A stretch of 64,000 nucleotides of DNA, taken from Geothrix sp. 21YS21S-2. Lineage in GTDB: Bacteria > Acidobacteriota > Holophagae > Holophagales > Holophagaceae. The notes beneath the pieces were generated by a model. The model saw only the letters and a program-made list of their open reading frames with translations. It was not told the DNA's origin and ran no database searches. Within the stretch, counting starts at the first letter, position 1; the number at the start of each line of letters is the position of its first letter. The translations under genes and the position numbers were made by a program. The stretch lies in the NCBI RefSeq assembly GCF_030846775.1, contig NZ_CP132910.1:124001-188000 (forward strand). The letters are read 5' to 3'. Positions 52,809 to 60,960 of this stretch are shown piece by piece.

Positions 52809-55800
52809 TCGATAAAAGAGGGTTGGTTCTGGCGGAAATCCATGGTGAGCTCCCCGCCGACCATCGCGACCCGGGTGGCGAAGAACTGGATGAGCGGGAT
52901 CCCGCGCCCCCGCTCCGAGGAGGCGGTGTCCGGGGGCCTATGGGCGGCCAGGTCGAACCCCTGGCCCTCGTCCACGACCGCGATCCGGAAGCCGTCTCCC
53001 GGGAACCGGTGGGCCCAGAGCTGGACGAAGGGGGCGCCTTCGCCGGGGGAGCCGTGGAGGACGGCGTTGGAAAGGGCCTCCCGCACGGCCAGGAGCGTGT
53101 CGTAGCGATCCTGGGCGCCCGGGGCGGCGGTCCAGCCCCGGCTGTCCAGGAAGGCCTCCAGGGCGGCGCAGGCGCCGTCGATGGCCTGGAGGTCGGCGGG
53201 CAGGTCCAGGGTCAGGTGGTCGGGGTCGGGGGGCAGGGGGGGCTGTTCCAGGGCCACCACGAGCAGGTCGTCGCCGAAGTTGCCCCCGGCGTGCGCCCGG
53301 GCCGCCTCGGAAACCAGGTTGATGGCCTGGAAGATGTCGGTGCCCCGCAGGTTCTCCCAGATGGGCCCGGCGAGTTCGAGGAAGGCCTGCTTCTCGGCCG
53401 AGGGGGCGTCGAAGAAGCCGTCGCTGCCCAGGAGCAGCCGGTCCCCGGGGGCGAGGACCACCACCTTCTCCTCCACGATGGGTTCGTCCAGGATGCCCAG
53501 GGGGGCCCCGTTGATGGCGATGGGCCGCGTCGCGCCGCGGGTGGCCCGGTGCCACAGGGCGTGGGGGATGCCGGCGTTCAGGAGGTGGAGGCGCCCGGTG
53601 CCCGGGTTCCAGTGTCCGAACAGGCCGCAGATGGGCACCTCCGAGAAGGGACCGGCCTGGATGGCCCGGTTCAGCTTGAAGGCCAGGGCCCGGAGGTCCA
53701 GGTCGGAGGCGAGGAAGTTGGTGAGCATGCCCAGGTAGGCCGCCACCGCGTAGGAGCTGATGACCGAATGCCCCGCCACGTCGGCGATGGCGAAAAAGAT
53801 CGAGCCGTCCTCCCTGCGGAAGGCCCTGAACACGTCGCCGCCCGCGTCGGTGAGGGGTTCCGAGATGGAGTAGATGGGCATGTCCTTCTCGGGGATGGCC
53901 TCCATGGCGCGCTGGGCCATGCGCACGGCCTGGGCGGTCTCGTGGCTGCGCATGAACTTCACCCGCGTGGCCTGGTCCGCGCAGAGGCGCTCCACGGTCG
54001 AGACGAGCATCGCCGACTCGAAGGGCTTGGTGAGGAATTCGTTCACGTGCAGGTGGAGGGCCTCCTTGACGGATTCGGTGTCGTCGGAGGAGGAGAGCAT
54101 CAGGATGGGGATGGAGGCGTCCAGCTTGCGGACCCTGCCCGAGAGCCGCAGCCCGTCCAGCCTGGGCATGACGATGTCCGTGACGAGGATGGAGTAGCGC
54201 CCGGGGTTCTTCTCCATGGCCTCCCAGGCCTCCTGGCCGTCCCGGGCCTCGTCCACCACGTAGCCGGCCTTCACCAGCCAGCTGCGCAGCAGGCTCCTCG
54301 TGGTCTGGCTGTCCTCGGCGAGAAGGATGACCGAGGCCCCTTCGGGCCGCGGCTCCGCGGCCTGGTCCTGCCGCGAGCGCGCCGCGGGACGCAGGTTCAT
54401 GACCTTCCGGATGGCCTTGGCCATGTCCAGGATGGTCACCGGCTTGAGGAGCACCTGGGCGAAGGGCGTGGACATGCCCTCCAGCGGCATGGGGTCCTGG
54501 AAGGCGCCGGTGATGAGGATGGCGGGCATGTCCGGGCGGATCTTCCGGATCTGCTGGGTGAGTTCCACGCCCGACATGTGGGGCATGGAGAGGTCGGTGA
54601 CCAGGAGGTCGAAGTCCTGGGGGTGGTGGCTGACCTCCTCCAGGGCCTCCTGGCTGTCGGAGCGGGAGGTGACGCGGTAGCCCAGCATCTGCAGGCCCTG
54701 CTTGCCCAGGGCGCTGAGCACCTCCTCGTCGTCCACGAAGAGGATGCGTTCGTGGCCCGTGGGCTCCTCGGGGACCGGTTCGAGGGACGCGGGCGCCTCG
54801 GGGATGCTGCAGGGGAGGACCACCTGGAAGACGCTGCCCTGGCCCGGCTCGCTGCGCACGGAGATGGACCCGCCGTGGGCGTCCACGATGCCGTGGACGA
54901 CGGACAGGCCCAGGCCCTTGCCCTCGGTTCGCTCCTTGGTGGTGAAGAAGGGCTCGAAGATCCGCTCCATGACGGCCGGCTCCATGCCGCAGCCGGAGTC
55001 CTTCACGGTGAGGACGGCCGACGTGCCCGATCGGTCCTCCAGGCTGAACTCCAGGGTGCCGCCGGCGGGGAGCATGGCCTGCAGGGCGTTGATGGACAGG
55101 TTCATGACGATCTGGTGGATCTGGCTGGCGTTGCCCGTGGTCCAGAGGCCGGGCGCGAGGGTCGAGCGCACCTGCACCGTGGCGGGGAACGTGGACCGCA
55201 CGAGGTGGATGGCCTCCTTCACCACCTGGGAGAGGTCGAGGGGCGCGGACTTCTCCTCGCTGTTGCGGCTGAACGCGAGTATCTGCCGGTTGAGCTCGCT
55301 GGCCCTCATCACGGCCTGGTAGATCACCTGGAGCTTGAGGCGGATGGGGCTGTCGGCGGCCAGCTGCCATTCGATGAGCTCGGTGGCGCTGAGGATTGCG
55401 GTGAGCAGGTTGTTGAAGTCGTGGGAGACGCCTCCGGCCACTTCCGCCAGGGCCTTCATCTTCTCCATCTGCCGAAGGCTGCGCTCGGTGTCGGCCTCGC
55501 TGGTCACGTCGTGCACGATGCCCACCCGGGAGGTGGGCGTCCCGGAGGCGTCCCGCACCGGGGCCAGCGTGCATTCCAGGATCTGGGAGCTGCCGTCCGC
55601 GGGCTGCCCGGGGAAGCGCCCCTGCCAGGCGGAGCCCGCGTCCTCCAGGGGGAGGCCCGGCAGGACCCTGGCCACGGGCTGCCCCAGGGTCCCGCCGGGA
55701 GCGGCGCCCAGAATGCGCTCCAGGGCGGGGTTGGCGTAGAGGAGGGTCCCCTGCAGGTCGGCGATGAAGATCCCCTCGGTGATCTGCTCCACGGCCGTGG

Positions 55801-56578
55801 CCAGCCTCTCCTTGGTCGTCTCCAGGGCGAGGGTCGCGGTGACGTCGTTGAACAGCACCGCGAAGTGGCCCGGCTGGGGGCAGAAGGCGATGCCGGCGAA
55901 GGTCCGTCCCCGCAAGCTCCGGTAGTCGTCGACCGCAAGCGGTTGACCGGACAGGGCCACGTTCCCGAATTTCCGGATCCAGGTGCGGGAGAGCCCGGGG
56001 ACGAGTTCCAGGGCCGTGCGCCCGACCACTTCCGAGGCCCTGATGCCCGTGAGCCGCTCGTAGGCCGGGTTCAGCTTGACGAAGCGGAAATCCACGGGCT
56101 GCCCCTGGTCGTCGAAGATCACCTCGTGGAGGCCGTAGGCCTCGTCCATCAGGTCCTCGAGGAGGCCGGTGTCAGCGGCTGGGAGGTCGGGCGAGCCCAG
56201 GCTCCGGCGGGGCGTGTTGGCGAGTTCCCGCTTGACCGCCTGGGGCAGCCTGGCCAGCCGGCCCATGGAGATGAAGTCCCGTGCGCCCAGGCGCAAGGCC
56301 CGGCTCACCAGGTCCTCGTCGCCCGAATTGGCGATGACGATGCAGGGCAGGGCCGGGGCGAGGGCCTGCACGTCCGAAAGCACCTTGGTGTAGGAAAGGC
56401 CCGGCAGGGCGTGCTGGCACAGGATCAGGTCCCAGGTCCCGCGGTCCAGGGCCGCGCGGAGATCCTGGGAGGAGGCGACCCGCTCGCTGGCGAACTCGAG
56501 GCCGGCCTCCCGGAGGGGGCGCAGGACCAGCTGCGCCTGGGCCTCGGAATTCTCGACGAGGAGGATTTTCACGTGCAT
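52805..56578 (-). CDS. Hybrid sensor kinase with SpoIIE phosphatase and RsbW-type kinase domains
   Basis: A 1257-residue cytoplasmic protein. Order: receiver 1-115 with the acceptor Asp missing (DLILCQHALPG); PAS 140-245; PAS 258-362; HisKA with His386 (VSHDFNNLLT); HATPase to about 590 (MNLSINAL, DSGCGM, GKGLGLSVV); receiver 611-728 (Asp662); receiver 749-868 (Asp801); PP2C/SpoIIE phosphatase 895-1110 (DAGGDVF, IADVAGH, GSDGFFD, GDDLLVV); RsbW-like HATPase 1120-1245 (REALSNAVLHG, DEGQGFD, GRGIPLI). It joins a phosphorelay to a partner-switch in one chain. The STAS protein encoded next is its obvious partner. Confidence 0.92.
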   Translation of the reverse strand: MHVKILLVENSEAQAQLVLRPLREAGLEFASERVASSQDLRAALDRGTWDLILCQHALPGLSYTKVLSDVQALAPALPCIVIANSGDEDLVSRALRLGARDFISMGRLARLPQAVKRELANTPRRSLGSPDLPAADTGLLEDLMDEAYGLHEVIFDDQGQPVDFRFVKLNPAYERLTGIRASEVVGRTALELVPGLSRTWIRKFGNVALSGQPLAVDDYRSLRGRTFAGIAFCPQPGHFAVLFNDVTATLALETTKERLATAVEQITEGIFIADLQGTLLYANPALERILGAAPGGTLGQPVARVLPGLPLEDAGSAWQGRFPGQPADGSSQILECTLAPVRDASGTPTSRVGIVHDVTSEADTERSLRQMEKMKALAEVAGGVSHDFNNLLTAILSATELIEWQLAADSPIRLKLQVIYQAVMRASELNRQILAFSRNSEEKSAPLDLSQVVKEAIHLVRSTFPATVQVRSTLAPGLWTTGNASQIHQIVMNLSINALQAMLPAGGTLEFSLEDRSGTSAVLTVKDSGCGMEPAVMERIFEPFFTTKERTEGKGLGLSVVHGIVDAHGGSISVRSEPGQGSVFQVVLPCSIPEAPASLEPVPEEPTGHERILFVDDEEVLSALGKQGLQMLGYRVTSRSDSQEALEEVSHHPQDFDLLVTDLSMPHMSGVELTQQIRKIRPDMPAILITGAFQDPMPLEGMSTPFAQVLLKPVTILDMAKAIRKVMNLRPAARSRQDQAAEPRPEGASVILLAEDSQTTRSLLRSWLVKAGYVVDEARDGQEAWEAMEKNPGRYSILVTDIVMPRLDGLRLSGRVRKLDASIPILMLSSSDDTESVKEALHLHVNEFLTKPFESAMLVSTVERLCADQATRVKFMRSHETAQAVRMAQRAMEAIPEKDMPIYSISEPLTDAGGDVFRAFRREDGSIFFAIADVAGHSVISSYAVAAYLGMLTNFLASDLDLRALAFKLNRAIQAGPFSEVPICGLFGHWNPGTGRLHLLNAGIPHALWHRATRGATRPIAINGAPLGILDEPIVEEKVVVLAPGDRLLLGSDGFFDAPSAEKQAFLELAGPIWENLRGTDIFQAINLVSEAARAHAGGNFGDDLLVVALEQPPLPPDPDHLTLDLPADLQAIDGACAALEAFLDSRGWTAAPGAQDRYDTLLAVREALSNAVLHGSPGEGAPFVQLWAHRFPGDGFRIAVVDEGQGFDLAAHRPPDTASSERGRGIPLIQFFATRVAMVGGELTMDFRQNQPSFID

Positions 56579-56650
56579 GGGGGATCCCGGATCTCAAGGC
56601 GTCAAGAGGAAGCACGACCCGGCAGCCAGAAAAACGGTAGCTCCAGGTGG

Positions 56651-56750
56651 GCGCCTTCAACTTGCAGGACTGGATCCTGCCCGCCAAGACGGGTGTCCCC
56701 AAGGGACGGATTGAACAGGCCAATTATCGGAAGACCGTTCAAATTGTCAA
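56651..56750 (-). promoter_or_regulatory. Promoter and structured leader of the hybrid kinase gene
   Basis: Minus strand: TTGACA (56750-56745), 16 bases, GATAAT (56728-56723), a near-consensus sigma-70 promoter, then a leader of about 138 nt to the ATG at 56578. It contains two hairpins: GTCCC-TTG-GGGAC (56707-56695) and GCAGGA-TCCAG-TCCTGC (56680-56664). The 65-base block 56715-56651 matches that before the STAS gene at 43 positions, ungapped. Confidence 0.62.
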
Positions 56751-56763
56751 GAACCAGATGCCG

Positions 56764-57504
56764 CTAGACCGTTCCCTCGAGCAATGCCGAGAACTTCTTG
56801 CGCAGCTCCCCGAGTTCCTTTGATTTGAAGGCGCTCTTGGTGTGTTCCAGGGTCTCCACGCCCGAGCGGATGGTCTCCTGGTATAGCCCGAGCCTGGGGC
56901 ATTCGCGGATGCCGCACACCCCCTGGCCCGGGTTCGCCTGGAGGGCCAGATCCAGCAACTGCTTGAGTTCGAGGGTCGAGGAGGCTAGGTTCCCGAGCAC
57001 CAGGCCCACCAGGCCGCTGAGGGGCATGACCCCCATGGAGGCGGGGGCCGAGCGGATGTCGGCCTCGATGGCCTTCATCTCGTTGGCCCAGGACTGGAGG
57101 CGGATGGAGGACTCCAGGGCGAGCGCCTGAACCTTCCTCAGGCGCACCCCGGTCTGGATGTGCATCACGAGTTCCTGGGTATCCACCGGCTTGACCAGGT
57201 AGGCCAGGACGGCGTTGCCCATGGCCTCCAGGGCGGTGTCCATGGACGGGTGGCCGGTCATGAGCACCACCGGCAGGCCGGCGTTCAGGGCCGGGATCTG
57301 GCGCATGAGGTCCAGGACCGGGGGGCCCGGCATCTGGATGTCCGACACCAGGACATCGTACCGGCAGGCCTCCAGCCTCTCCCTCGCCTCCGTGGCGCTG
57401 GACGCGCAGTCCACGGTGAACCCATGGAGGGTGAGGAGCTGGGCGATGGTCCGGAGGTACGCTTCCTCGTCGTCGGCAATGAGGAGATGGCCTTTGGTTT
57501 CCAT
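56764..57504 (-). CDS. Response regulator with helical output domain
   Basis: A 246-residue protein. An N-terminal receiver (LLIADDEEAYLR, VLVSDIQMPGPPVLDL, VLMTGHPS, YLVKPVD) is complete. The C-terminal ~120 residues are helical, with a Cys pair (GVCGIRECPRLG) and no known DNA-binding motif, so output is probably by protein contact. ATG 57504. It lies upstream of the hybrid kinase in the same direction; the 185-base spacer carries that gene's own promoter. Confidence 0.85.
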   Translation of the reverse strand: METKGHLLIADDEEAYLRTIAQLLTLHGFTVDCASSATEARERLEACRYDVLVSDIQMPGPPVLDLMRQIPALNAGLPVVLMTGHPSMDTALEAMGNAVLAYLVKPVDTQELVMHIQTGVRLRKVQALALESSIRLQSWANEMKAIEADIRSAPASMGVMPLSGLVGLVLGNLASSTLELKQLLDLALQANPGQGVCGIRECPRLGLYQETIRSGVETLEHTKSAFKSKELGELRKKFSALLEGTV

Positions 57505-57620
57505 GGAGGACCTTGGGAATTCGGGGGATGGGGGGAGTTATGCGGTTATGCAGTTTAACCGCCTCCGGGGGTGTCCGGGGATTCCTTTGCGGGGCCCCGG
57601 CCGCGCTATCATCGCCCTGC

Positions 57621-59906
57621 ATGGATTCCCTGATCCCCACCCGCATCGAGCTCGCCAGGCCCCTCCCCCCGCTCACGTACCTCGCTCCCGCCGGACTCCA
57701 GCCCGGAATGCGGGTGGAAGTGCGCCTGCGCGCGGGCCGGACCCTGGGCGTGGTGCTGGGTCCGGACCCGGCCCCGCCGGCCGTGAAGCTCAAGCCCGTG
57801 GACACGGTCCTGGACCCCTTCCCGCTCCTGCCGCCCCGGCTGTGGGAGCTGCTGGACTTCGCCGGGCGCTACTACGGCTGCGGACTGGCGCACCTGCTGC
57901 CCCTTTGCCTGCCCCACGCGGTGGTGGCCGACTGGGAGACGCCCCTTCCTTCCGGGATCCGGCTCTGCGACCTGCGGGAGGCGGGGGACTGGGCGGGCCT
58001 GGCGGAGGCCGGAGCCGCGTGGCAGGCCGGGACCCTGGACCTGCCCACCCTCTTCCACCGCCGGGGCCTGCGGGGCGCGGGCGTCACGGAGGTGCGGCGC
58101 ACCGCCGCGCCCAACCCGCCCCGGGTGACCCCCTCCCAGGCCAAGGTCCTCCTGGCCCTGGAGGGCGCCGGGGGCGCCATGCTGGAAGCCCCGCTCCTGG
58201 AGGCCTGCGCCGTGGGCCCGGCCGTGGTGGCCAACCTCGTCAAGCAGGGGGTGCTGGAGCGGGTGAAGCGCCTGGACCTCATGAGCCAGCGCCGGGAGGA
58301 GGGCGCGGACCGCACCGTCGTCCTGAACGAGGAGCAGCGGCGGGCCGTGGCCGCCGTGGACCTGGACGCCTTCTCCGGCACCCTCCTCTACGGCATCACG
58401 GGCAGCGGCAAGACCGAGGTCTACCTGGAACTGGCCGGCAAGGTGCTGGCGCGGGGCAGGCGGGTCCTGTGGCTGGTGCCGGAGATCGGGCTGACGCCGC
58501 GGCTCCTGGCGAGGCTGGAGGCCCGTTTCCCGGGGAAGGTGGCCGTGGGCCACGCGGGCCTGAACGCCACCGAAAAGCAGGCCGACGTGCTGCGCCTGCT
58601 CCAGGACGAGGCGCCGCTTTTCGTGGGGGTGCGCAACGCCGTGCTGGCGCCCCTGAAGGACATCGGCCTGGTGATCGTGGACGAGGAGCAGGAGGGCTCG
58701 TACAAGAGCGAGGAGCATCCCCGCATCAACGCCCGGGACCTCGCGGTCAAGCGCGCCCAGCTCGAGGGGTGCCCCGTGGTCCTGGGCAGCGCCACCCCGT
58801 CCCTGGAGAGCTGGCACGCGGCCCAGAACGGCCGGTACAACCTGCTTCGCCTCATGGAGCGGCCCGCGGGGGTGACCCTGCCCACGGTGAAGGTGGTGGA
58901 CCTGCGGGAATGCTACAAGGAGGAGCGCAGGAAGGTGGTGTTCTCGCCCATGCTGCTCAAGGGCATGCGGGAGGCGCTGGCCCTGGGCCAGCAGTGCATG
59001 CTCCTCCTCAACCGCCGGGGCTTCGAGAACTTCTGGATGTGCCGGGCCTGCGGGAAGACCTTCGACTGCCCCCACTGCGCGCTGAGCCTCACCTACCACA
59101 AGGGCGCCTTCCGCCTCCGTTGCCACCTCTGCGGCTATGAAACGGCCCCTCCGGAGGTCTGCATCCACTGCGGGGCCGAGCACCTGCGCGGCGTGGGCGA
59201 GGGCACCGAGCAGATCGAGGACCAGCTGCGGCTCCTGTTCCCGGAGGCCCGCATCCTGCGCCTGGACCGCGACACCACCACCCGGCGGGGCTCCCTGGAG
59301 GCCGGCCTCCTGGCGGCGGAGTCGGGCGAGGTGGACATCCTCGTGGGCACCCAGATGCTGGCCAAGGGCCACACCTTCCCCAAGCTGACCCTGGTGGGCA
59401 TCCTCAATGCGGACCTGGGCCTCAAGATCCCCGACTTCAGGGCCGCCGAGCGCACCTTCCAGCTCCTCACCCAGGTGGCGGGCAGGGCGGGGCGGGCCGA
59501 GCTCAGCGGGCGGGTCCTCCTGCAGACCTACAGCCCCGACCACCCCGCCATCGTCCACGCCGTGGCCCAGAACTTCGAAGCCTTCGCCGCCGAGGAGCTG
59601 CCCTACCGGGAGGCCCTGGGCTATCCCCCCTACGCCGCCATGAGCCTCTACCGCAGCGAGGGCGACAGCCCCCGGGAGGCCCTGGAGCCGCTGCGCAGGC
59701 TGCGGGCGCGCCTGGAGACGGTCCCGGGCCTGCGCATCCTGGGCCCCCTGGAGTCGCCCATCCCCAAGGTGAAGGACCGCTACCGCATGCAGCTCATCCT
59801 CAAGGCGGCGGCCCGGGGCCCCCTGGGGGAGGCCATGCGCGCCGCGCCGCTGGAGCCGGGGGGGCCCGTGACGCTGGACCGGGATCCCCTCAATTTCGGC
59901 GTCTAG
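57621..59906 (+). CDS. priA: Primosomal replication restart helicase
   Basis: A 761-residue PriA, which reloads the replisome at stalled forks. The N-terminal DNA-binding region is followed by a helicase with Walker A GITGSGKTEVY, the DEEQ motif (VIVDEEQEGSYK), GSATPSLES, and helicase C motifs (VGTQMLAKGHTFP, QVAGRAGRAE). A zinc region has eight Cys (CRACGKTFDCPHC ... CHLCG ... CIHCG). ATG 57621 gives the expected N-terminus; longer frames precede it without support. Divergent from the response regulator. Confidence 0.95.
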   Translation: MDSLIPTRIELARPLPPLTYLAPAGLQPGMRVEVRLRAGRTLGVVLGPDPAPPAVKLKPVDTVLDPFPLLPPRLWELLDFAGRYYGCGLAHLLPLCLPHAVVADWETPLPSGIRLCDLREAGDWAGLAEAGAAWQAGTLDLPTLFHRRGLRGAGVTEVRRTAAPNPPRVTPSQAKVLLALEGAGGAMLEAPLLEACAVGPAVVANLVKQGVLERVKRLDLMSQRREEGADRTVVLNEEQRRAVAAVDLDAFSGTLLYGITGSGKTEVYLELAGKVLARGRRVLWLVPEIGLTPRLLARLEARFPGKVAVGHAGLNATEKQADVLRLLQDEAPLFVGVRNAVLAPLKDIGLVIVDEEQEGSYKSEEHPRINARDLAVKRAQLEGCPVVLGSATPSLESWHAAQNGRYNLLRLMERPAGVTLPTVKVVDLRECYKEERRKVVFSPMLLKGMREALALGQQCMLLLNRRGFENFWMCRACGKTFDCPHCALSLTYHKGAFRLRCHLCGYETAPPEVCIHCGAEHLRGVGEGTEQIEDQLRLLFPEARILRLDRDTTTRRGSLEAGLLAAESGEVDILVGTQMLAKGHTFPKLTLVGILNADLGLKIPDFRAAERTFQLLTQVAGRAGRAELSGRVLLQTYSPDHPAIVHAVAQNFEAFAAEELPYREALGYPPYAAMSLYRSEGDSPREALEPLRRLRARLETVPGLRILGPLESPIPKVKDRYRMQLILKAAARGPLGEAMRAAPLEPGGPVTLDRDPLNFGV

Positions 59907-59935
59907 GCTAGAATCTGGGGGTCGAAGGGATTTCC

Positions 59936-60904
59936 ATGCGGCCTGCCCTGATCGCGGTGTTGATGCCGGCGCTTTGTTTTGCCCAGGCCCCGCCCCGGAT
60001 GGTTCTGGACACGCTTCGTCACGATTTCGGGAAGGTGGAAAGGGAGAGCACCAGCCGGTTCCGGTTCAAGGTGACCAATGCGGGTGGCGGCCCGCTTCGG
60101 ATCCTGGGCGTCAAGCCGTCCTGCGGGTGCACGTCCACGGTCGTCGGCAAGGAAATCCTTCTGCCGGGGGAGTCCACGGAACTGGAAGTCGCCTTCATGG
60201 CCGCGGGGCTCCGGGGCGAGGTCACGAAATTTGTCGAGATCCACTCGGATGACCCGGCGAATCCGATCCAGACGCTCACGCTCAAGGCGGAAGTCCGGAT
60301 GGACGTCCTCATCGGTCAGGACATTGTGTTCTTCCAGGACCTGAAGGCGAAGGATCGGCGGAAGGCCGTGGTCAAGCTTGAGTCGGCCACCGGGCAGCCC
60401 ATCCGGATCGACGATGTCCAGCTTTCGCCCGCGCCCTGGCTGGGAGTGGCCACCCGGGAGAGCGGCACCGCGGCATTCCTGGACCTGGTCCTGGTGGCGG
60501 ACCGCCTGCCCTCGGAGAAGTTCTCCGGGACGGATTTCATCGACCTCCACCTGTCCAACCCCCGGGAATCGGTCATCACGGTGCGGGTCAACTGGGACCG
60601 GCGGATGCCGATCCTTGCCTCCCCGGCCCGGGTGGCATTGGCGGGCAAGGCCGGCCTGGAACTGTACGGACGAATGGTGGTGAAGCACCGGCAAGGGAAG
60701 CCCTTCCGCGTGCTCTCTGCCCGCACGACCAGTTCGCTCCTTTCTGTGCCCACCCTGCCAGGGGGGGCTGCCCCCAGCCACGCGATCAAGGTCGTGCTGT
60801 CGGGAGCGGCCTCGCCAGGGACCTATGACGAGAAGGTGATCCTGGGGCTTGATGACCCATCCCAGCGGTTCCTCGAGGTCCGGGTGACCGCGGCCGTGGA
60901 TTGA
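59936..60904 (+). CDS. Secreted DUF1573 domain protein
   Basis: A 322-residue periplasmic protein with a signal peptide (MRPALIAVLMPALCFA). The diagnostic DUF1573 core follows at 30-110 (HDFGKVERESTSRFRFKVTN, VKPSCGCTS, LLPGESTELEVAF), an Ig-like beta fold. The rest is probably two or three more beta domains. Function of the family is unclear. Begins 29 bases after priA. Confidence 0.85.
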   Translation: MRPALIAVLMPALCFAQAPPRMVLDTLRHDFGKVERESTSRFRFKVTNAGGGPLRILGVKPSCGCTSTVVGKEILLPGESTELEVAFMAAGLRGEVTKFVEIHSDDPANPIQTLTLKAEVRMDVLIGQDIVFFQDLKAKDRRKAVVKLESATGQPIRIDDVQLSPAPWLGVATRESGTAAFLDLVLVADRLPSEKFSGTDFIDLHLSNPRESVITVRVNWDRRMPILASPARVALAGKAGLELYGRMVVKHRQGKPFRVLSARTTSSLLSVPTLPGGAAPSHAIKVVLSGAASPGTYDEKVILGLDDPSQRFLEVRVTAAVD

Positions 60905-60911
60905 ACGGCCG

Positions 60912-60945
60912 GCCCCCGCGGCCACCTTGCGGTGGCGGCGGGGGC
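60912..60945. terminator. Strong GC hairpin between convergent genes
   Basis: GCCCCCGC-G-GCCACC pairs with GGTGGC-G-GCGGGGGC around a TTGC loop (14 pairs, one internal mismatch). It lies between the DUF1573 stop and the convergent pilY1 stop. There is no T-tract; a bidirectional or factor-assisted terminator is likely. Confidence 0.55.
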
Positions 60946-60960
60946 GCCGTCAATAGGAGC

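Noticed and set aside
52718-56767. A 1349-residue plus-strand frame over the hybrid kinase
   Set aside because: Antisense of a gene with eight or more recognisable domains; the frame itself has no domain.
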